Made by a program: the position numbers and the translations under genes
Notes under the pieces: model-generated
The model's input: the letters and a program-made list of their open reading frames with translations, nothing else
Database searches by the model: none
What the model was told of the DNA's origin: nothing
Source of the DNA: Desulfosporosinus sp.
GTDB taxonomy: Bacteria > Bacillota > Desulfitobacteriia > Desulfitobacteriales > Desulfitobacteriaceae
Length of the DNA: 36,015 nt
Direction of reading: 5' to 3'
NCBI GenBank assembly: GCA_027353165.1
Contig: DAIEHY010000007.1
Location: 1-36,015 of the forward strand
Shown here: piece by piece, positions 1-7,782 of the stretch
Layout of the letters: the number at the start of each line of letters is the position of its first letter
Numbering within the stretch: the stretch's first letter is position 1

Positions 1-158
1 TCTCGGAGTTCAGGAATTCCTAGTTCACTTCGATCTAAACGAATGGTTGAGACACTCACCTTAAACCGCTCAGAAAGCTCCTCGTCCGTAAAAAACGGAT
101 GATTTGACAGTTCTTCCCCTAAAATCTTACGGCGTTCATGTTTATTATAACGGCTCAT
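1..158 (-). CDS. fapR: Fatty acid/phospholipid regulator FapR, N-terminal part (cut by window edge)
   Basis: Only the first 52 codons are inside the window and the gene runs off the left edge; the ORF track does not list it. The translation begins [10 protein letters not shown] and contains a helix-turn-helix ending in [19 protein letters not shown], which is the DNA-binding end of FapR as I know it from Bacillus. FapR represses fatty acid and phospholipid synthesis genes and is released by malonyl-CoA, which binds the missing C-terminal hot-dog domain. The ATG follows a GGAAATGGTG ribosome site. In Bacillus fapR heads the fapR-plsX-fabD operon, so plsX probably follows outside the window. 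The identification rests on the HTH half only. Confidence 0.88.
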   Translation of the reverse strand, partial: MSRYNKHERRKILGEELSNHPFFTDEELSERFKVSVSTIRLDRSELGIPELR

Positions 159-201
159 TCGTAATCACCATTTCCACAAATTGCATTTTCAAAGTTTGAA
201 A

Positions 202-219
202 CTTAAGACCTGGTCACAA
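202..219 (-). promoter_or_regulatory. Possible FapR operator (autoregulation)
   Basis: Read on the minus strand the site is TTGTGACCAGGTCTTAAG. It agrees with 12 of 18 positions of the Bacillus fapR operator as I remember it (TTAGTACCTAGTCTTAAT). It lies immediately downstream of the -10 box of the fapR promoter, where a repressor would block transcription start. The resemblance and position are seen; the function is inferred. Confidence 0.4.
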
Positions 220-247
220 TTATAGACTATCTTTAAAGACTTATCAA
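219..247 (-). promoter_or_regulatory. Sigma-A promoter of fapR
   Basis: On the minus strand there is a -35 TTGATA (242-247), a 17-base spacer and a perfect -10 TATAAT (219-224). The distance to the fapR ATG at 158 leaves a short leader. It is the only good sigma-A site between rpmF and fapR. Confidence 0.75.
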
Positions 248-275
248 GAAATAACCCTGTCGAAAGCAGTTGGAA

Positions 276-322
276 TCTAAAAAAACAAGGAACTCTCATA
301 CAAAGAGTCCCTTGTTTTTTAG
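276..322 (-). terminator. Rho-independent terminator after rpmF
   Basis: Minus-strand RNA folds as a 13-bp stem (AACAAGGGACTCT with AGAGTTCCTTGTT, one G-U pair) around a seven-base loop and runs into a tract of seven T. It sits just past the rpmF stop codon and separates the DUF177-rpmF unit from fapR. Confidence 0.85.
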
Positions 323-329
323 CGTAGCT

Positions 330-509
330 TTATGCTTCAACAGTAATAACTGCCTTGGAATTATAAAACCCACAACTTGGGCATATATAATGAGGCATTT
401 TTGGCTGATGGCATTGGGGGCATTTGATGTGGTTCGGTGCAGTTAGTTTCCACATAGCCCGACGTTTACGCACTCTTGATTTAGACTGTCGATGTTGCGG
501 AACACCCAT
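330..509 (-). CDS. rpmF: 50S ribosomal protein L32
   Basis: A 59-residue protein too short for the ORF track. It starts MGVPQHRQSKSRVRKRRA and carries the four-cysteine zinc ribbon CPQC and CPSC seen in zinc-binding L32. L32 is a component of the large ribosomal subunit near the peptidyl transferase region. The ATG follows a GGGGGTG ribosome site. The gene lies 32 bases downstream of the DUF177/YceD gene, a pairing very widely conserved in bacteria, and a terminator follows it. Length and motifs are normal for the family. Confidence 0.96.
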   Translation of the reverse strand: MGVPQHRQSKSRVRKRRAMWKLTAPNHIKCPQCHQPKMPHYICPSCGFYNSKAVITVEA

Positions 510-541
510 AGTTACACCCCCTTTATGTTTACGGAAATTAA

Positions 542-1051
542 TCAGTTATTGGATTGCCACTTTGCCAGTGCTGCTAACCGGGGATCCACGACATCTTCCC
601 CACAATGACATGGGGTTAGATTTCGATTTGCGCCACAGGTTGGACATAGTCCCTGACACTTTGCTGAACATATAAACTTCATGGGTAAAGCTACCACAAT
701 TTGTTCAAGAATTCGATCCGTAATTTCAATCTCATCTTTGTCCAAAAGGAGAGCTGTCTCAAGTTGATCGTCTGTTGCAAGTGCTCGAAAAACCCATTCG
801 TCTTGGAAGGAGAGACTTAAGGGATAAACGAACGACTCCAGACAACGTCCACACATGACTTTAAGGTCAGTGTGAATAGTTCCATTAACGAGCATCGCTT
901 TACTTGTGTTGTTTATCTGAAGTTGTACGCGTACGGGTGTTTGAAATGAGAGGGCTTCAATTCCCAAATCCAAGGAGGAGAAATCTTCCACTAAATCAAA
1001 ATGGACACTTTCACCACTTCTATAACGAACTTGAGCGATGTTCACTTTCAT
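542..1051 (-). CDS. DUF177 family protein (YceD-like)
   Basis: This 169-residue protein belongs to DUF177 (YceD), a family nearly always encoded before rpmF; in plants and cyanobacteria relatives are linked to 23S rRNA accumulation. The C-terminal half holds cysteine pairs (CGRC, then CSAKCQGLCPTCGANRN) that look like metal ligands. I shortened the tracked ORF by 27 codons: the internal ATG (MKVNIAQVRY) follows a GGGGTGG ribosome site, and the perfect promoter at 1077-1105 would place transcription start inside the longer version. The exact biochemical role is unknown; a link with ribosome assembly is inferred from the rpmF pairing. Confidence 0.88.
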   Translation of the reverse strand: MKVNIAQVRYRSGESVHFDLVEDFSSLDLGIEALSFQTPVRVQLQINNTSKAMLVNGTIHTDLKVMCGRCLESFVYPLSLSFQDEWVFRALATDDQLETALLLDKDEIEITDRILEQIVVALPMKFICSAKCQGLCPTCGANRNLTPCHCGEDVVDPRLAALAKWQSNN

Positions 1052-1076
1052 ATTACCACCCCAATACACATTCATT

Positions 1077-1105
1077 ATTATAGTAGTCACATTTTTCTTT
1101 GTCAA
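1077..1105 (-). promoter_or_regulatory. Consensus sigma-A promoter of the DUF177-rpmF unit
   Basis: Minus strand: TTGACA (1100-1105), 17-base spacer, TATAAT (1077-1082), a complete match to the sigma-A consensus. It lies 26 bases before the chosen start of the DUF177 gene, fitting a highly expressed ribosomal protein gene. Confidence 0.9.
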
Positions 1106-1126
1106 GGAAAACCCTTTAACCCAGAG

Positions 1127-1146
1127 GTGCAATTCATGAATTGCAC
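1127..1146. repeat. Perfect 20-bp palindrome after ackA
   Basis: GTGCAATTCATGAATTGCAC equals its own reverse complement. It starts at the last base of the ackA stop codon and ends about 20 bases before the -35 box of the DUF177 promoter. As RNA it gives an 8-bp hairpin with a CATG loop but no T tract, so it is a weak terminator candidate at best, or a binding site. Confidence 0.6.
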
Positions 1147-2342
1147 TACTTGCTTATTAATTCATGGGTATCAAGTGCAATCATCAATTCTTCATTAGTT
1201 GGTATGACAAGAACCCGACAACGTGCGTGAGGCTTTGATACATCCACTTCTTCACTTCGAACCTTATTCTTCTCATGGTCGATGCTCACGCCAAGGTATT
1301 CCATATTTTTGCAAATTGCTTCGCGCATGCTTGATGCGTTCTCCCCAACTCCCGCCGTGAATATTATAGCATCAACTCCACCTAATACTGCGGCATATGC
1401 ACCAATGTATTGCCTAACATCGTGTTCAAAAATATCCAAGGCAAGCCGCGCACGGACATTTCCTTGTTCAGCAGCTACTTCGATGTCTCTAAAATCGCTG
1501 CTGATCCCTGAAACCCCTAAAGCTCCACACTTAGTATTTAGAAAATCATTCATCTGATCGACGTTTAAGTTTTCTCGGCACATGATATAGGTTACGATAG
1601 CTGGATCTAAGGCTCCGGAGCGAGTTCCCATCATAAGTCCATCTAGAGGAGTAAAACCCATCGACGTATCGATCGATCTTCCACCTCGAATGGCAGAAAT
1701 CGAGGCACCATTACCTAAGTGGCAACTAATAATCTTTAGCTCTTTGAGCGGCTTTTTAAGAAGTACAGCAGCTCGCTGACTCACATATTTATGAGAAGTT
1801 CCATGGAAACCATATTTCCGAATTCCATACTTCTTATAATATTCATAAGGTAATCCATAGATATAAGTATTTGGTTTCATCGATTGATGGAAGGCCGTAT
1901 CAAAAACTGCTACTTGGGGAACACCAGGCATCATTTTCTGACAAGCTTTAATCCCTGCGATATTGGGAGGATTGTGAAGGGGTGCCAGCTCAATACAGTC
2001 CTTAAGGGCTTTCATAACAGCCTCATTAATAATCACAGAATTAGCAAATTTCTCTCCCCCATGAACCACACGATGCCCGATTCCACAGATTTCCTTTAAA
2101 TCCCCAATCGCACCGTATTCAGGAGATACTAAGGCTTCTAGTACGAGTTTGATAGCAACAGTATGATTAGGAATCTCCACCTTAATCACGTGTTTTTCTC
2201 CTGATCCGGTTCGATGGGTAAGCACCGAACCCTGAAGTCCTATGCGCTCAACCAGTCCTTTGCCTATCGCATTTTTGGTGGCCATATCAATCACTTGATA
2301 CTTAAGTGAGGAACTACCACAATTTATAACTAGTATTTTCAT
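1146..2342 (-). CDS. ackA: Acetate kinase
   Basis: The enzyme interconverts acetyl phosphate plus ADP with acetate plus ATP in the cytoplasm, a main ATP-yielding step of fermenting anaerobes, usually paired with phosphotransacetylase. At 398 residues it has normal length. Visible ASKHA-fold signatures are NCGSSSLK at the N-terminus, [29 protein letters not shown] and GTRSGALDP. The ATG follows an AAAGGGGC ribosome site. No pta gene is adjacent in this window; upstream lies 170 bases of intergenic sequence before the patatin gene, in which I see no convincing promoter. Confidence 0.97.
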   Translation of the reverse strand: MKILVINCGSSSLKYQVIDMATKNAIGKGLVERIGLQGSVLTHRTGSGEKHVIKVEIPNHTVAIKLVLEALVSPEYGAIGDLKEICGIGHRVVHGGEKFANSVIINEAVMKALKDCIELAPLHNPPNIAGIKACQKMMPGVPQVAVFDTAFHQSMKPNTYIYGLPYEYYKKYGIRKYGFHGTSHKYVSQRAAVLLKKPLKELKIISCHLGNGASISAIRGGRSIDTSMGFTPLDGLMMGTRSGALDPAIVTYIMCRENLNVDQMNDFLNTKCGALGVSGISSDFRDIEVAAEQGNVRARLALDIFEHDVRQYIGAYAAVLGGVDAIIFTAGVGENASSMREAICKNMEYLGVSIDHEKNKVRSEEVDVSKPHARCRVLVIPTNEELMIALDTHELISK

Positions 2343-2512
2343 TGTTATGCCCCTTTATGTTCCAATCTTTAGTTCAAATAAGCAGTGTAAAGAATTAATC
2401 ATAGTGTTCCCTAAAAATTCAATATGTCACTTCTTATTCTGCGCCATTTCTTTCCAATCTCTAATTAGGTTCCTCAAAGAGTGTAGCACAAAATTGTTGG
2501 TTTTTTAACCCC

Positions 2513-3277
2513 TTACGCCATTATTCTTCTAATTTCAGAACATTTCGCCAACGCTGCTGTCCGTCCAAGTCTTATAGCTTCTTCAGCACGATCAAATTGA
2601 AAACTCCCAATATGTCCAACATCCGGTTGAATTAGCAAGTCTGCGCCATGGCAATGAGCCTGAAACACTTCCTCTTCGAGAATCTCGATGGACTGAAGTA
2701 AAATGTCCATTGCACTACTCAATTTGTTACACAGACCTCTTTTTACATCGATAGCTAAAATCTTCTCCGCTCCCATTTCTCGAGCAATATGTACTGGCAA
2801 TCGATTTTTGACAGCGCCATCGACTAAAAGATGCCCCTGATAGCGATAGGGTTTAAAAAATCCGGGGATGGAAATACTCGCCCGAACTGCTTGTGCTACA
2901 CTACCTTCACGAAACACGATCAACTCCCCAGATTCAAGGTCAGTTGCTACAATGGCTAACGGAATTTTCAGATCTGAAAAAAGCATATCTTTAGTTAAGA
3001 GTCGTAGGACTTCGAGAATCCGATCTCCTTTGATAAGTCCCTCTTTAGAAACGGCAGGATCCAGAATTTTCTTAGCAAAACCAGGGTAAGTCAACAGCCG
3101 TTCAATACGATAGAGATCCATTCCTGAACACAACAAAGCGCCGAATATAGCACCTGCACTACATCCGACCACAATATCCATACTGATCTTTTCTTCTTCA
3201 AGCACTTGCAAGATACCTAAGTGGGCTAAACCCCGAGCGCCTCCCGCTCCTAAAACGAGTCCTCTTTTTGGATTCAT
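2513..3277 (-). CDS. Patatin-like phospholipase (RssA-like)
   Basis: A 254-residue serine hydrolase of the patatin family. It shows the oxyanion-hole glycine run LGAGGARG near the N-terminus, the nucleophile elbow GCSAG, and the DGA motif carrying the catalytic aspartate, so the Ser-Asp dyad is complete. Members act as acyl hydrolases on lipids; the substrate here cannot be told. I start it at the ATG of MNPKRGLVLG, which has AGGAGG nine bases upstream, rather than the tracked ORF 16 codons earlier, which has no good site. It is divergent from ylbJ with only about 65 to 85 bases between them. It has no signal peptide. Confidence 0.88.
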   Translation of the reverse strand: MNPKRGLVLGAGGARGLAHLGILQVLEEEKISMDIVVGCSAGAIFGALLCSGMDLYRIERLLTYPGFAKKILDPAVSKEGLIKGDRILEVLRLLTKDMLFSDLKIPLAIVATDLESGELIVFREGSVAQAVRASISIPGFFKPYRYQGHLLVDGAVKNRLPVHIAREMGAEKILAIDVKRGLCNKLSSAMDILLQSIEILEEEVFQAHCHGADLLIQPDVGHIGSFQFDRAEEAIRLGRTAALAKCSEIRRIMA

Positions 3278-3363
3278 TGTGAGTTTCCTCCTTACCAAGA
3301 CTTCTAGGGCCTGGCATACTTCCATATAAATTATGAAAGAAGGTGAAGGAAGGTGATATTTCT

Positions 3364-4515
3364 TTGACTAACGTTGTCCGCGTCTTTGCCTTGAGTCTCC
3401 TTGCCCTCGGAATGTTTATGTATCCACAGGAAGTACTTAACTCAGCTAACGGAGGATTGACCTTATGGTGGCGTTTTGTCCTCCCTGCGTTGCTCCCCTT
3501 TTTTATTCTCTCTGAACTTCTTATGGCTTCAGGTTTTGTTCATTTTCTCGGTGTTCTTCTAGAATCGATCATGCGTCCAGTATTCCGTCTTCCCGGTAAA
3601 GCGTCTTTTGTCGTGGCCATGGGGTATACATCAGGGTTTCCAATGGGGGCTGTACTAACCGCTCGCCTCCGTAAAGAGGGAGAAATTTCACGTGAAGAGG
3701 GTGAACGCCTTTTAGCTTTTACTAATAACCCCAGCCCAGGCTTTATGTTCGGAGCGGTTGCCTCAGGAATGTTAGGTAAACCAGCACTTGGTTTACTCTT
3801 AGCCTGCTCAGTTTACCTCGCAAATTTGATCGTTGGTTTCGTCTATCGTTTTTACCGTGTAACTTCTAAACCCCAGCAAAGTCTGCAATATCCTTCTTTC
3901 AAGCGAGCTTGGAACGAAATGAAAAATGCCCAGATTAGAGACAAGCGTACTTTCGGTCAGGTCCTTGGGGATGCCGTTAAACAAAGTACTAACACTGTGC
4001 TTATGGTAGCCGGTTTTATGGCCTTTTTCTCAGTAATCCTGCGGCTCTTAAACCTCTGGCATATTACCTTGTTTTTAGCGACCCTTAGCCATAGTATAAT
4101 ACCAATCCTTCAGATTCCCGTTTTTTACGCCCTTTACAACGGCCTTTTTGAAATGACCTTAGGTTGCCAGGAAGCAATCCGAGCTCTTTCCACCCTCCAC
4201 CAACAAGTTGCACTTCTGGCCTTACTAATGGGCTGGGGGGGACTGTCTGTATTTGCACAAGTCGCTGGATTAATTAGTGGAACTGATTTGCGCTTCTCAT
4301 CGTTTGTCATTGCTCGGGCACTTCAAGCCTTCATCGCCATGGGTCTGAGTCAGCTTTTCCTCTTGGTTACAAAAGTACCCACCTCGACTCTTCCTCTCCA
4401 AGTTCCAGACTCATCCGTCTTGGTTTGGAATACTTGGCATTTAAGCTCTCTCGTCTTTATCGGAATGATGGGTACCCTTTTAATCCTTGCTTTAAGCCGA
4501 GTCCGTAGTTCGTAG
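3364..4515 (+). CDS. ylbJ: Sporulation integral membrane protein YlbJ
   Basis: This polytopic membrane protein of about 383 residues has many hydrophobic segments and the nucleoside-transporter gate-like pattern of the YlbJ/SpoIIM-like gate family (MGYTSGFPMGA early, GWGGLSVFAQ late). In Bacillus ylbJ is needed for normal spore formation and is sigma-E controlled. I prefer the TTG at 3364, which has GGAAGGTGA at the right distance; the track uses GTG at 3343, seven codons earlier and without a good ribosome site. The stop codon TAG lies inside a heptamer repeat tract (4502-4536), so the last residues come from that repeat. No terminator was seen on the plus strand. Confidence 0.87.
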   Translation: MTNVVRVFALSLLALGMFMYPQEVLNSANGGLTLWWRFVLPALLPFFILSELLMASGFVHFLGVLLESIMRPVFRLPGKASFVVAMGYTSGFPMGAVLTARLRKEGEISREEGERLLAFTNNPSPGFMFGAVASGMLGKPALGLLLACSVYLANLIVGFVYRFYRVTSKPQQSLQYPSFKRAWNEMKNAQIRDKRTFGQVLGDAVKQSTNTVLMVAGFMAFFSVILRLLNLWHITLFLATLSHSIIPILQIPVFYALYNGLFEMTLGCQEAIRALSTLHQQVALLALLMGWGGLSVFAQVAGLISGTDLRFSSFVIARALQAFIAMGLSQLFLLVTKVPTSTLPLQVPDSSVLVWNTWHLSSLVFIGMMGTLLILALSRVRSS

Positions 4516-4536
4516 CTCGTTGTTCGTTGTTCGAAC
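4502..4536. repeat. Heptamer tandem repeat, five units
   Basis: The sequence reads TCCGTAG, TTCGTAG, CTCGTTG, TTCGTTG, TTCGAAC: five consecutive 7-base units of consensus YTCGTWG, the last one degenerate. The second unit contains the ylbJ stop codon, so the array begins inside the coding region and ends just outside. Confidence 0.7.
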
Positions 4537-4611
4537 TGTAGAATGCGGAGCAAATATCGCTTAAGGCTTGCAATCCCTCTAGCCCTCTTGCATCAACATC
4601 GTGGACTGATA

Positions 4612-4638
4612 ATAAAAAAGGGTGAGCTCGACTCACCC
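4612..4638 (-). terminator. Rho-independent terminator after the coiled-coil gene
   Basis: On the minus strand the GGGTGAG stem pairs with CTCACCC around a five-base loop and is followed by six T. The stem begins at the last base of the stop codon of the gene at 4638-5132. Confidence 0.85.
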
Positions 4639-5132
4639 TACTCATTTTCAGACAGAGCAGTTTTTCGGTCCCTGTCTTCCTTCCCTAGACCCTTTAGTTC
4701 TTCCCTATTTTTACGCAGAGCCTGTAGCGTTTGGAAGAGGCTTTGTTCAACATGTTGAAGCATTTCATCTGCATATTGAACAGCACCGGTCTTCACATCT
4801 CGAGCAAATGTTTGTGCCTGTTTAACGATATCTTCTCCATAGCTCTGAGCTTGTTTAACTACCTCATTTTCTATTGCCATCTTATCGACGTATGTTTTTC
4901 CACGCTCTAAAAGTTTTTGTGCTTCTGCTTCTGCTTCATCTAAAATACGTTGTCGCTCTTTTAAAACCCATTTGGCATTAGTTAGCTCTTCTGGTAATGC
5001 CGCTCTTACTCGATCGAGCAACTCAAAGATAACAGAGTCATCAACTAAAACTTTTCCTGTCATAGGAATCTTAGTCCCATGATCTACAATCTCTTCCACT
5101 TCATTAAGTAAACTCAAAACATCATTTTCCAC
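4638..5132 (-). CDS. Coiled-coil protein of unknown function
   Basis: A 164-residue acidic, helix-rich protein that I do not recognise by name. The middle (about residues 55-150) is a long run of Ala, Glu, Lys and Gln heptads such as ILDEAEAEAQKLLERG, resembling ATP synthase b/H-type stalks or DivIVA-like coiled coils. It has no membrane segment or signal peptide, so it is probably a cytoplasmic scaffold. The start is GTG after GGGGAAGGATATAA. It follows rsmD by 18 bases and ends at a terminator, so rsmD and this gene probably share a transcript. Databases often label such proteins simply 'ATPase'; nothing here shows nucleotide binding. Confidence 0.8.
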   Translation of the reverse strand: MENDVLSLLNEVEEIVDHGTKIPMTGKVLVDDSVIFELLDRVRAALPEELTNAKWVLKERQRILDEAEAEAQKLLERGKTYVDKMAIENEVVKQAQSYGEDIVKQAQTFARDVKTGAVQYADEMLQHVEQSLFQTLQALRKNREELKGLGKEDRDRKTALSENE

Positions 5133-5150
5133 TTATATCCTTCCCCTCTT

Positions 5151-5705
5151 TCAAACATCCATTCTCTGTAGATACCATATTTTTGTGTCTCCAGACTCTC
5201 GTGTTTTGCGAATTTCGAATGGATAAATAGTATTATTACTCAGTTCTTCATCGCTAGCTGTTTCAGCAACGATTACACCGTCTGGGGTCAAATAAGAATA
5301 TTCCTTTAAGGTCATTAGAGCCTGAAGAACTAGCTCCTTTCGATAAGGGGGATCCAAAAAAATAAGGTCAAAAACTTCATTAGGGTAGCTGCGAATATAT
5401 TTAAAGGCGTCCATCAAAAGCAGGTTGGTCTTTTGGCTTACACCCATTCTTTCGAGGTTTCTAAGGATAACCTGATGAGCATCAAAGCTCTTTTCTACCA
5501 ATACCGCTTCTCGAGAACCTCGTGAAAGCGCCTCGATCGCTAAATTACCGGTCCCAGCAAAAAGGTCTAATACTCGGGCATCTAAGACTTTGTCCCCTAA
5601 AACACTAAAAATTGCACCCTTTACTTTGTCCGAGGTCGGGCGCGTTTGCATTCCTTCCACCGCCTTAAGTTGTCGGCCACGCATCTCACCCGCGATAATT
5701 CTCAT
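5151..5705 (-). CDS. rsmD: 16S rRNA (guanine966-N2)-methyltransferase RsmD
   Basis: RsmD methylates G966 of 16S rRNA during 30S assembly using SAM. The 184-residue protein opens MRIIAGEMRGRQL and has the family TRPTSDKVKGAIF stretch, the SAM-binding motif VLDLFAGTGNLAIEALSRG and the catalytic DPPY motif (LIFLDPPYRKE). I moved the start four codons in from the track to the ATG with GGAGGG close upstream. The neighbour expected next in Firmicutes, coaD, is not here; the coiled-coil gene takes its place. Confidence 0.93.
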   Translation of the reverse strand: MRIIAGEMRGRQLKAVEGMQTRPTSDKVKGAIFSVLGDKVLDARVLDLFAGTGNLAIEALSRGSREAVLVEKSFDAHQVILRNLERMGVSQKTNLLLMDAFKYIRSYPNEVFDLIFLDPPYRKELVLQALMTLKEYSYLTPDGVIVAETASDEELSNNTIYPFEIRKTRESGDTKIWYLQRMDV

Positions 5706-5788
5706 AAATCCCTCCATACTATATTATAGCAGAGCTCATTAAGCTTTACAGCCTACTATTTACTCAACTCTTCACTCAACTCTTAATT

Positions 5789-6463
5789 TCATTCTTTTAC
5801 CCATTTAGCAACTAGAAACCCCGGATTCCCTTGTCGATTCTCTTCCTGCTTTATCGCCTCATCAGAGGAAACCACAGCAGGGGAAAAATAAAGCGTTCTT
5901 CCTATTTCAAGGGTTCCCCCAATTTTCCAATTAGCAATATCCTGTTCTGTATAAAAATGGGCGTGGTTAAAAACTGAATCTGGATTCTGTGCCGCGATGG
6001 AAGCATAGAGATCCCCCCATAAACTCTGACCGGCAATAACCCCGATCACAAGACACCCCCCAGGTTCAAGGCAATTATACAACTTTTTTAGAATTATTTC
6101 CGGCTTAGAGATGAATTCAAACGCCGTGACTGAGAGGATCCCTTGAAAACGCTCCATTGTCTCAACATATTCTTTAATATCTGCTAAAACCCAACGTGCT
6201 TGTAAGCCCATTGACTTCAGCTTTTCTTGAGCATAACTGAGCATACCTGGAGAAATATCAACCGCTGTAACGGAATACCCTCCCTTTACCAGTTCAAGCG
6301 TATATTGCCCAGTACCGCACCCGATTTCTAAAACATGATTGCCATTTGGGGTAAACATGTTGTCAATCAAAGCCCTTTCAGCTTTGTCCACAGCATATCC
6401 CAGCTCAGTCTGATACCATTTATCATAATCAGATGCTACTGCATCAAAAAATGGATTTTCCAA
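5789..6463 (-). CDS. Class I SAM-dependent methyltransferase
   Basis: A 224-residue methyltransferase of the Methyltransf_11/UbiE-like kind. The SAM-binding glycine loop LEIGCGTGQYTLEL is near residue 45, followed by an acidic motif II (VTAVDIS). The substrate cannot be read from sequence; a small-molecule substrate is more likely than rRNA. The start is TTG with GGAGG ten bases upstream; no ATG lies at a better place. It has its own extended -10 promoter and is divergent from gpr. It is 83 bases upstream of rsmD, so co-transcription is possible but not shown. Confidence 0.85.
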   Translation of the reverse strand: MENPFFDAVASDYDKWYQTELGYAVDKAERALIDNMFTPNGNHVLEIGCGTGQYTLELVKGGYSVTAVDISPGMLSYAQEKLKSMGLQARWVLADIKEYVETMERFQGILSVTAFEFISKPEIILKKLYNCLEPGGCLVIGVIAGQSLWGDLYASIAAQNPDSVFNHAHFYTEQDIANWKIGGTLEIGRTLYFSPAVVSSDEAIKQEENRQGNPGFLVAKWVKE

Positions 6464-6493
6464 CGCCGCAATTCCTCCGCCTTTTTATGTAAT

Positions 6494-6503
6494 AGTATAC
6501 CAT
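6494..6503 (-). promoter_or_regulatory. Extended -10 promoter of the methyltransferase gene
   Basis: The minus strand reads TATGGTATACT, an extended -10 (TGn) followed by TATACT; no good -35 is present, which extended -10 promoters tolerate. It is 31 bases before the TTG start. Confidence 0.45.
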
Positions 6504-6523
6504 AGGAAATGCCTAAATTTCCT
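6504..6523. repeat. Inverted repeat between divergent promoters
   Basis: AGGAAAT and ATTTCCT form a perfect 7-bp inverted repeat with a six-base spacer. It sits upstream of the methyltransferase -10 and touches the -35 of the presumed gpr promoter, a good place for an operator. Confidence 0.5.
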
Positions 6524-6553
6524 GTATATCCTTGCAGTTTTTGTTACATACTA
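6523..6553 (+). promoter_or_regulatory. Sigma-G/sigma-F type promoter of gpr
   Basis: TGTATA (6523-6528), 18-base spacer, CATACTA (6547-6553). The -10 is a full match to the forespore sigma-G consensus CATACTA and the -35 differs from TGAATA at one base. gpr is known to be transcribed by forespore sigma factors in Bacillus, so motif and gene agree. Confidence 0.7.
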
Positions 6554-6631
6554 AAGTTGGCAAACGATGAATATTACTAATCATTGATTGCCCTTCCCCC
6601 ATCCAACTCTTCCTTTGTTTTCCCTCTCTGT

Positions 6632-6664
6632 TCACTGGAGCTTAATCGCCCCAGTGACTTTTTT
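6632..6664 (+). terminator. Terminator-like hairpin in the gpr leader
   Basis: TCACTGG pairs with CCAGTGA around a 12-base loop and is followed by CTTTTTT. It lies between the presumed gpr promoter and the gpr ribosome site, with no plus-strand gene upstream for more than 2 kb that it could terminate. Confidence 0.55.
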
Positions 6665-6714
6665 AGAAGCAAAGAAAATTCGGTTTTGCAAATGTATTTA
6701 AAGGAGCAATCAAA

Positions 6715-7701
6715 ATGAAGAAATCAGACCTCTATAAACAACTTGATGTCCAACTAGATTTAGCAGTTGAAGCTCATCAACTTCTCCGTGGAGAAAGTGG
6801 GGAAGAAATTCCAGGTGTACGCATGGATGAACAGCAACTCGAATATGCCAAAGTTACTATCATCACAGTAGAAACTGAAGAAGGGGTTACTGCAATTGGT
6901 AAGCCTATAGGACATTATATCACCATTGATGCCCCGGAAATACGGACTAATAATTATATAATCCACGAAAACATCACTCATGTTCTTGCGGATAGACTCA
7001 TTGAACTCATGGAACTCAAAGAAGATGCAAGCATTTTAATCGTGGGTTTAGGTAACTGGAATGCTACACCTGATGCTTTAGGGCCCCAAGTAATTGACAA
7101 AACAATGGTTACTCGTCATCTTTTTCAACTCTCTCCCGATGAATTGCAAGGACAAATGAGAAAGATCAGCGCCATAGCTCCTGGAGTATTAGGCATCACT
7201 GGAATCGAAACCGCCGAAATCATCCGAGGGCTTGTAGAACATGTCAAGCCTGATTTAGTGATTGCCATTGATGCCCTTGCCGCAGGCTCTCTAGAGCGGA
7301 TTGGAACAAGCATACAACTTGCCGACACTGGAATTCACCCTGGCTCAGGTGTAGGGAATCGTCGGGCTGGCATTACCGAAGAAACGTTAGGCTGCAAAGT
7401 GATAGCCATCGGTCTACCGACAGTTGTTAATGCCGCTGTAATTGCTCATGACGTGGTTGAAGGGGTTTTTAAGCAATTTGTAACTAGCCCCAAGTTATAC
7501 CAACTATACAAAGGCATAAAACCCGAAACATTTAGTCAAATCATCGATGATGTCCTTTCTCCTTTCCAAGGAAATCTTATGGTAACTCCTAAAGAAATTG
7601 ATTCCCTCATTAAAACTGTGGCTAAAATTATTGCCGGTGCTTTGGCAATCAGTCTACATCCAGGCATAGACCGTGAAGACTACGAGCGTTATTTACAATA
7701 A
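6715..7701 (+). CDS. gpr: Spore germination protease GPR
   Basis: GPR (peptidase family A25) starts degradation of small acid-soluble spore proteins in the first minutes of germination; it is made in the forespore as a zymogen and self-processed at the N-terminus. The 328-residue protein begins MKKSDLYKQLDVQLDLAVEAHQLL, matching the TDLAVEA-type N-terminal region of the family, and continues with GKPIGHYITIDAPEIR, LIVGLGNWNATPDALGP and GVGNRRAGITEETLGCKVIAIGLPTVV, all typical GPR blocks. The ATG follows AAAGGAG. It is convergent with a mini-SASP gene 119 bases away, a likely substrate. The length is slightly below that of Bacillus GPR. Confidence 0.96.
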   Translation: MKKSDLYKQLDVQLDLAVEAHQLLRGESGEEIPGVRMDEQQLEYAKVTIITVETEEGVTAIGKPIGHYITIDAPEIRTNNYIIHENITHVLADRLIELMELKEDASILIVGLGNWNATPDALGPQVIDKTMVTRHLFQLSPDELQGQMRKISAIAPGVLGITGIETAEIIRGLVEHVKPDLVIAIDALAAGSLERIGTSIQLADTGIHPGSGVGNRRAGITEETLGCKVIAIGLPTVVNAAVIAHDVVEGVFKQFVTSPKLYQLYKGIKPETFSQIIDDVLSPFQGNLMVTPKEIDSLIKTVAKIIAGALAISLHPGIDREDYERYLQ

Positions 7702-7782
7702 AGACCTCCTCGTTCTTAGAGCTTATTTTTCTTGCGAAACCTTGTCAGCTAATCTAAATAAGTAAGAAAAGAAGTATTAAGG

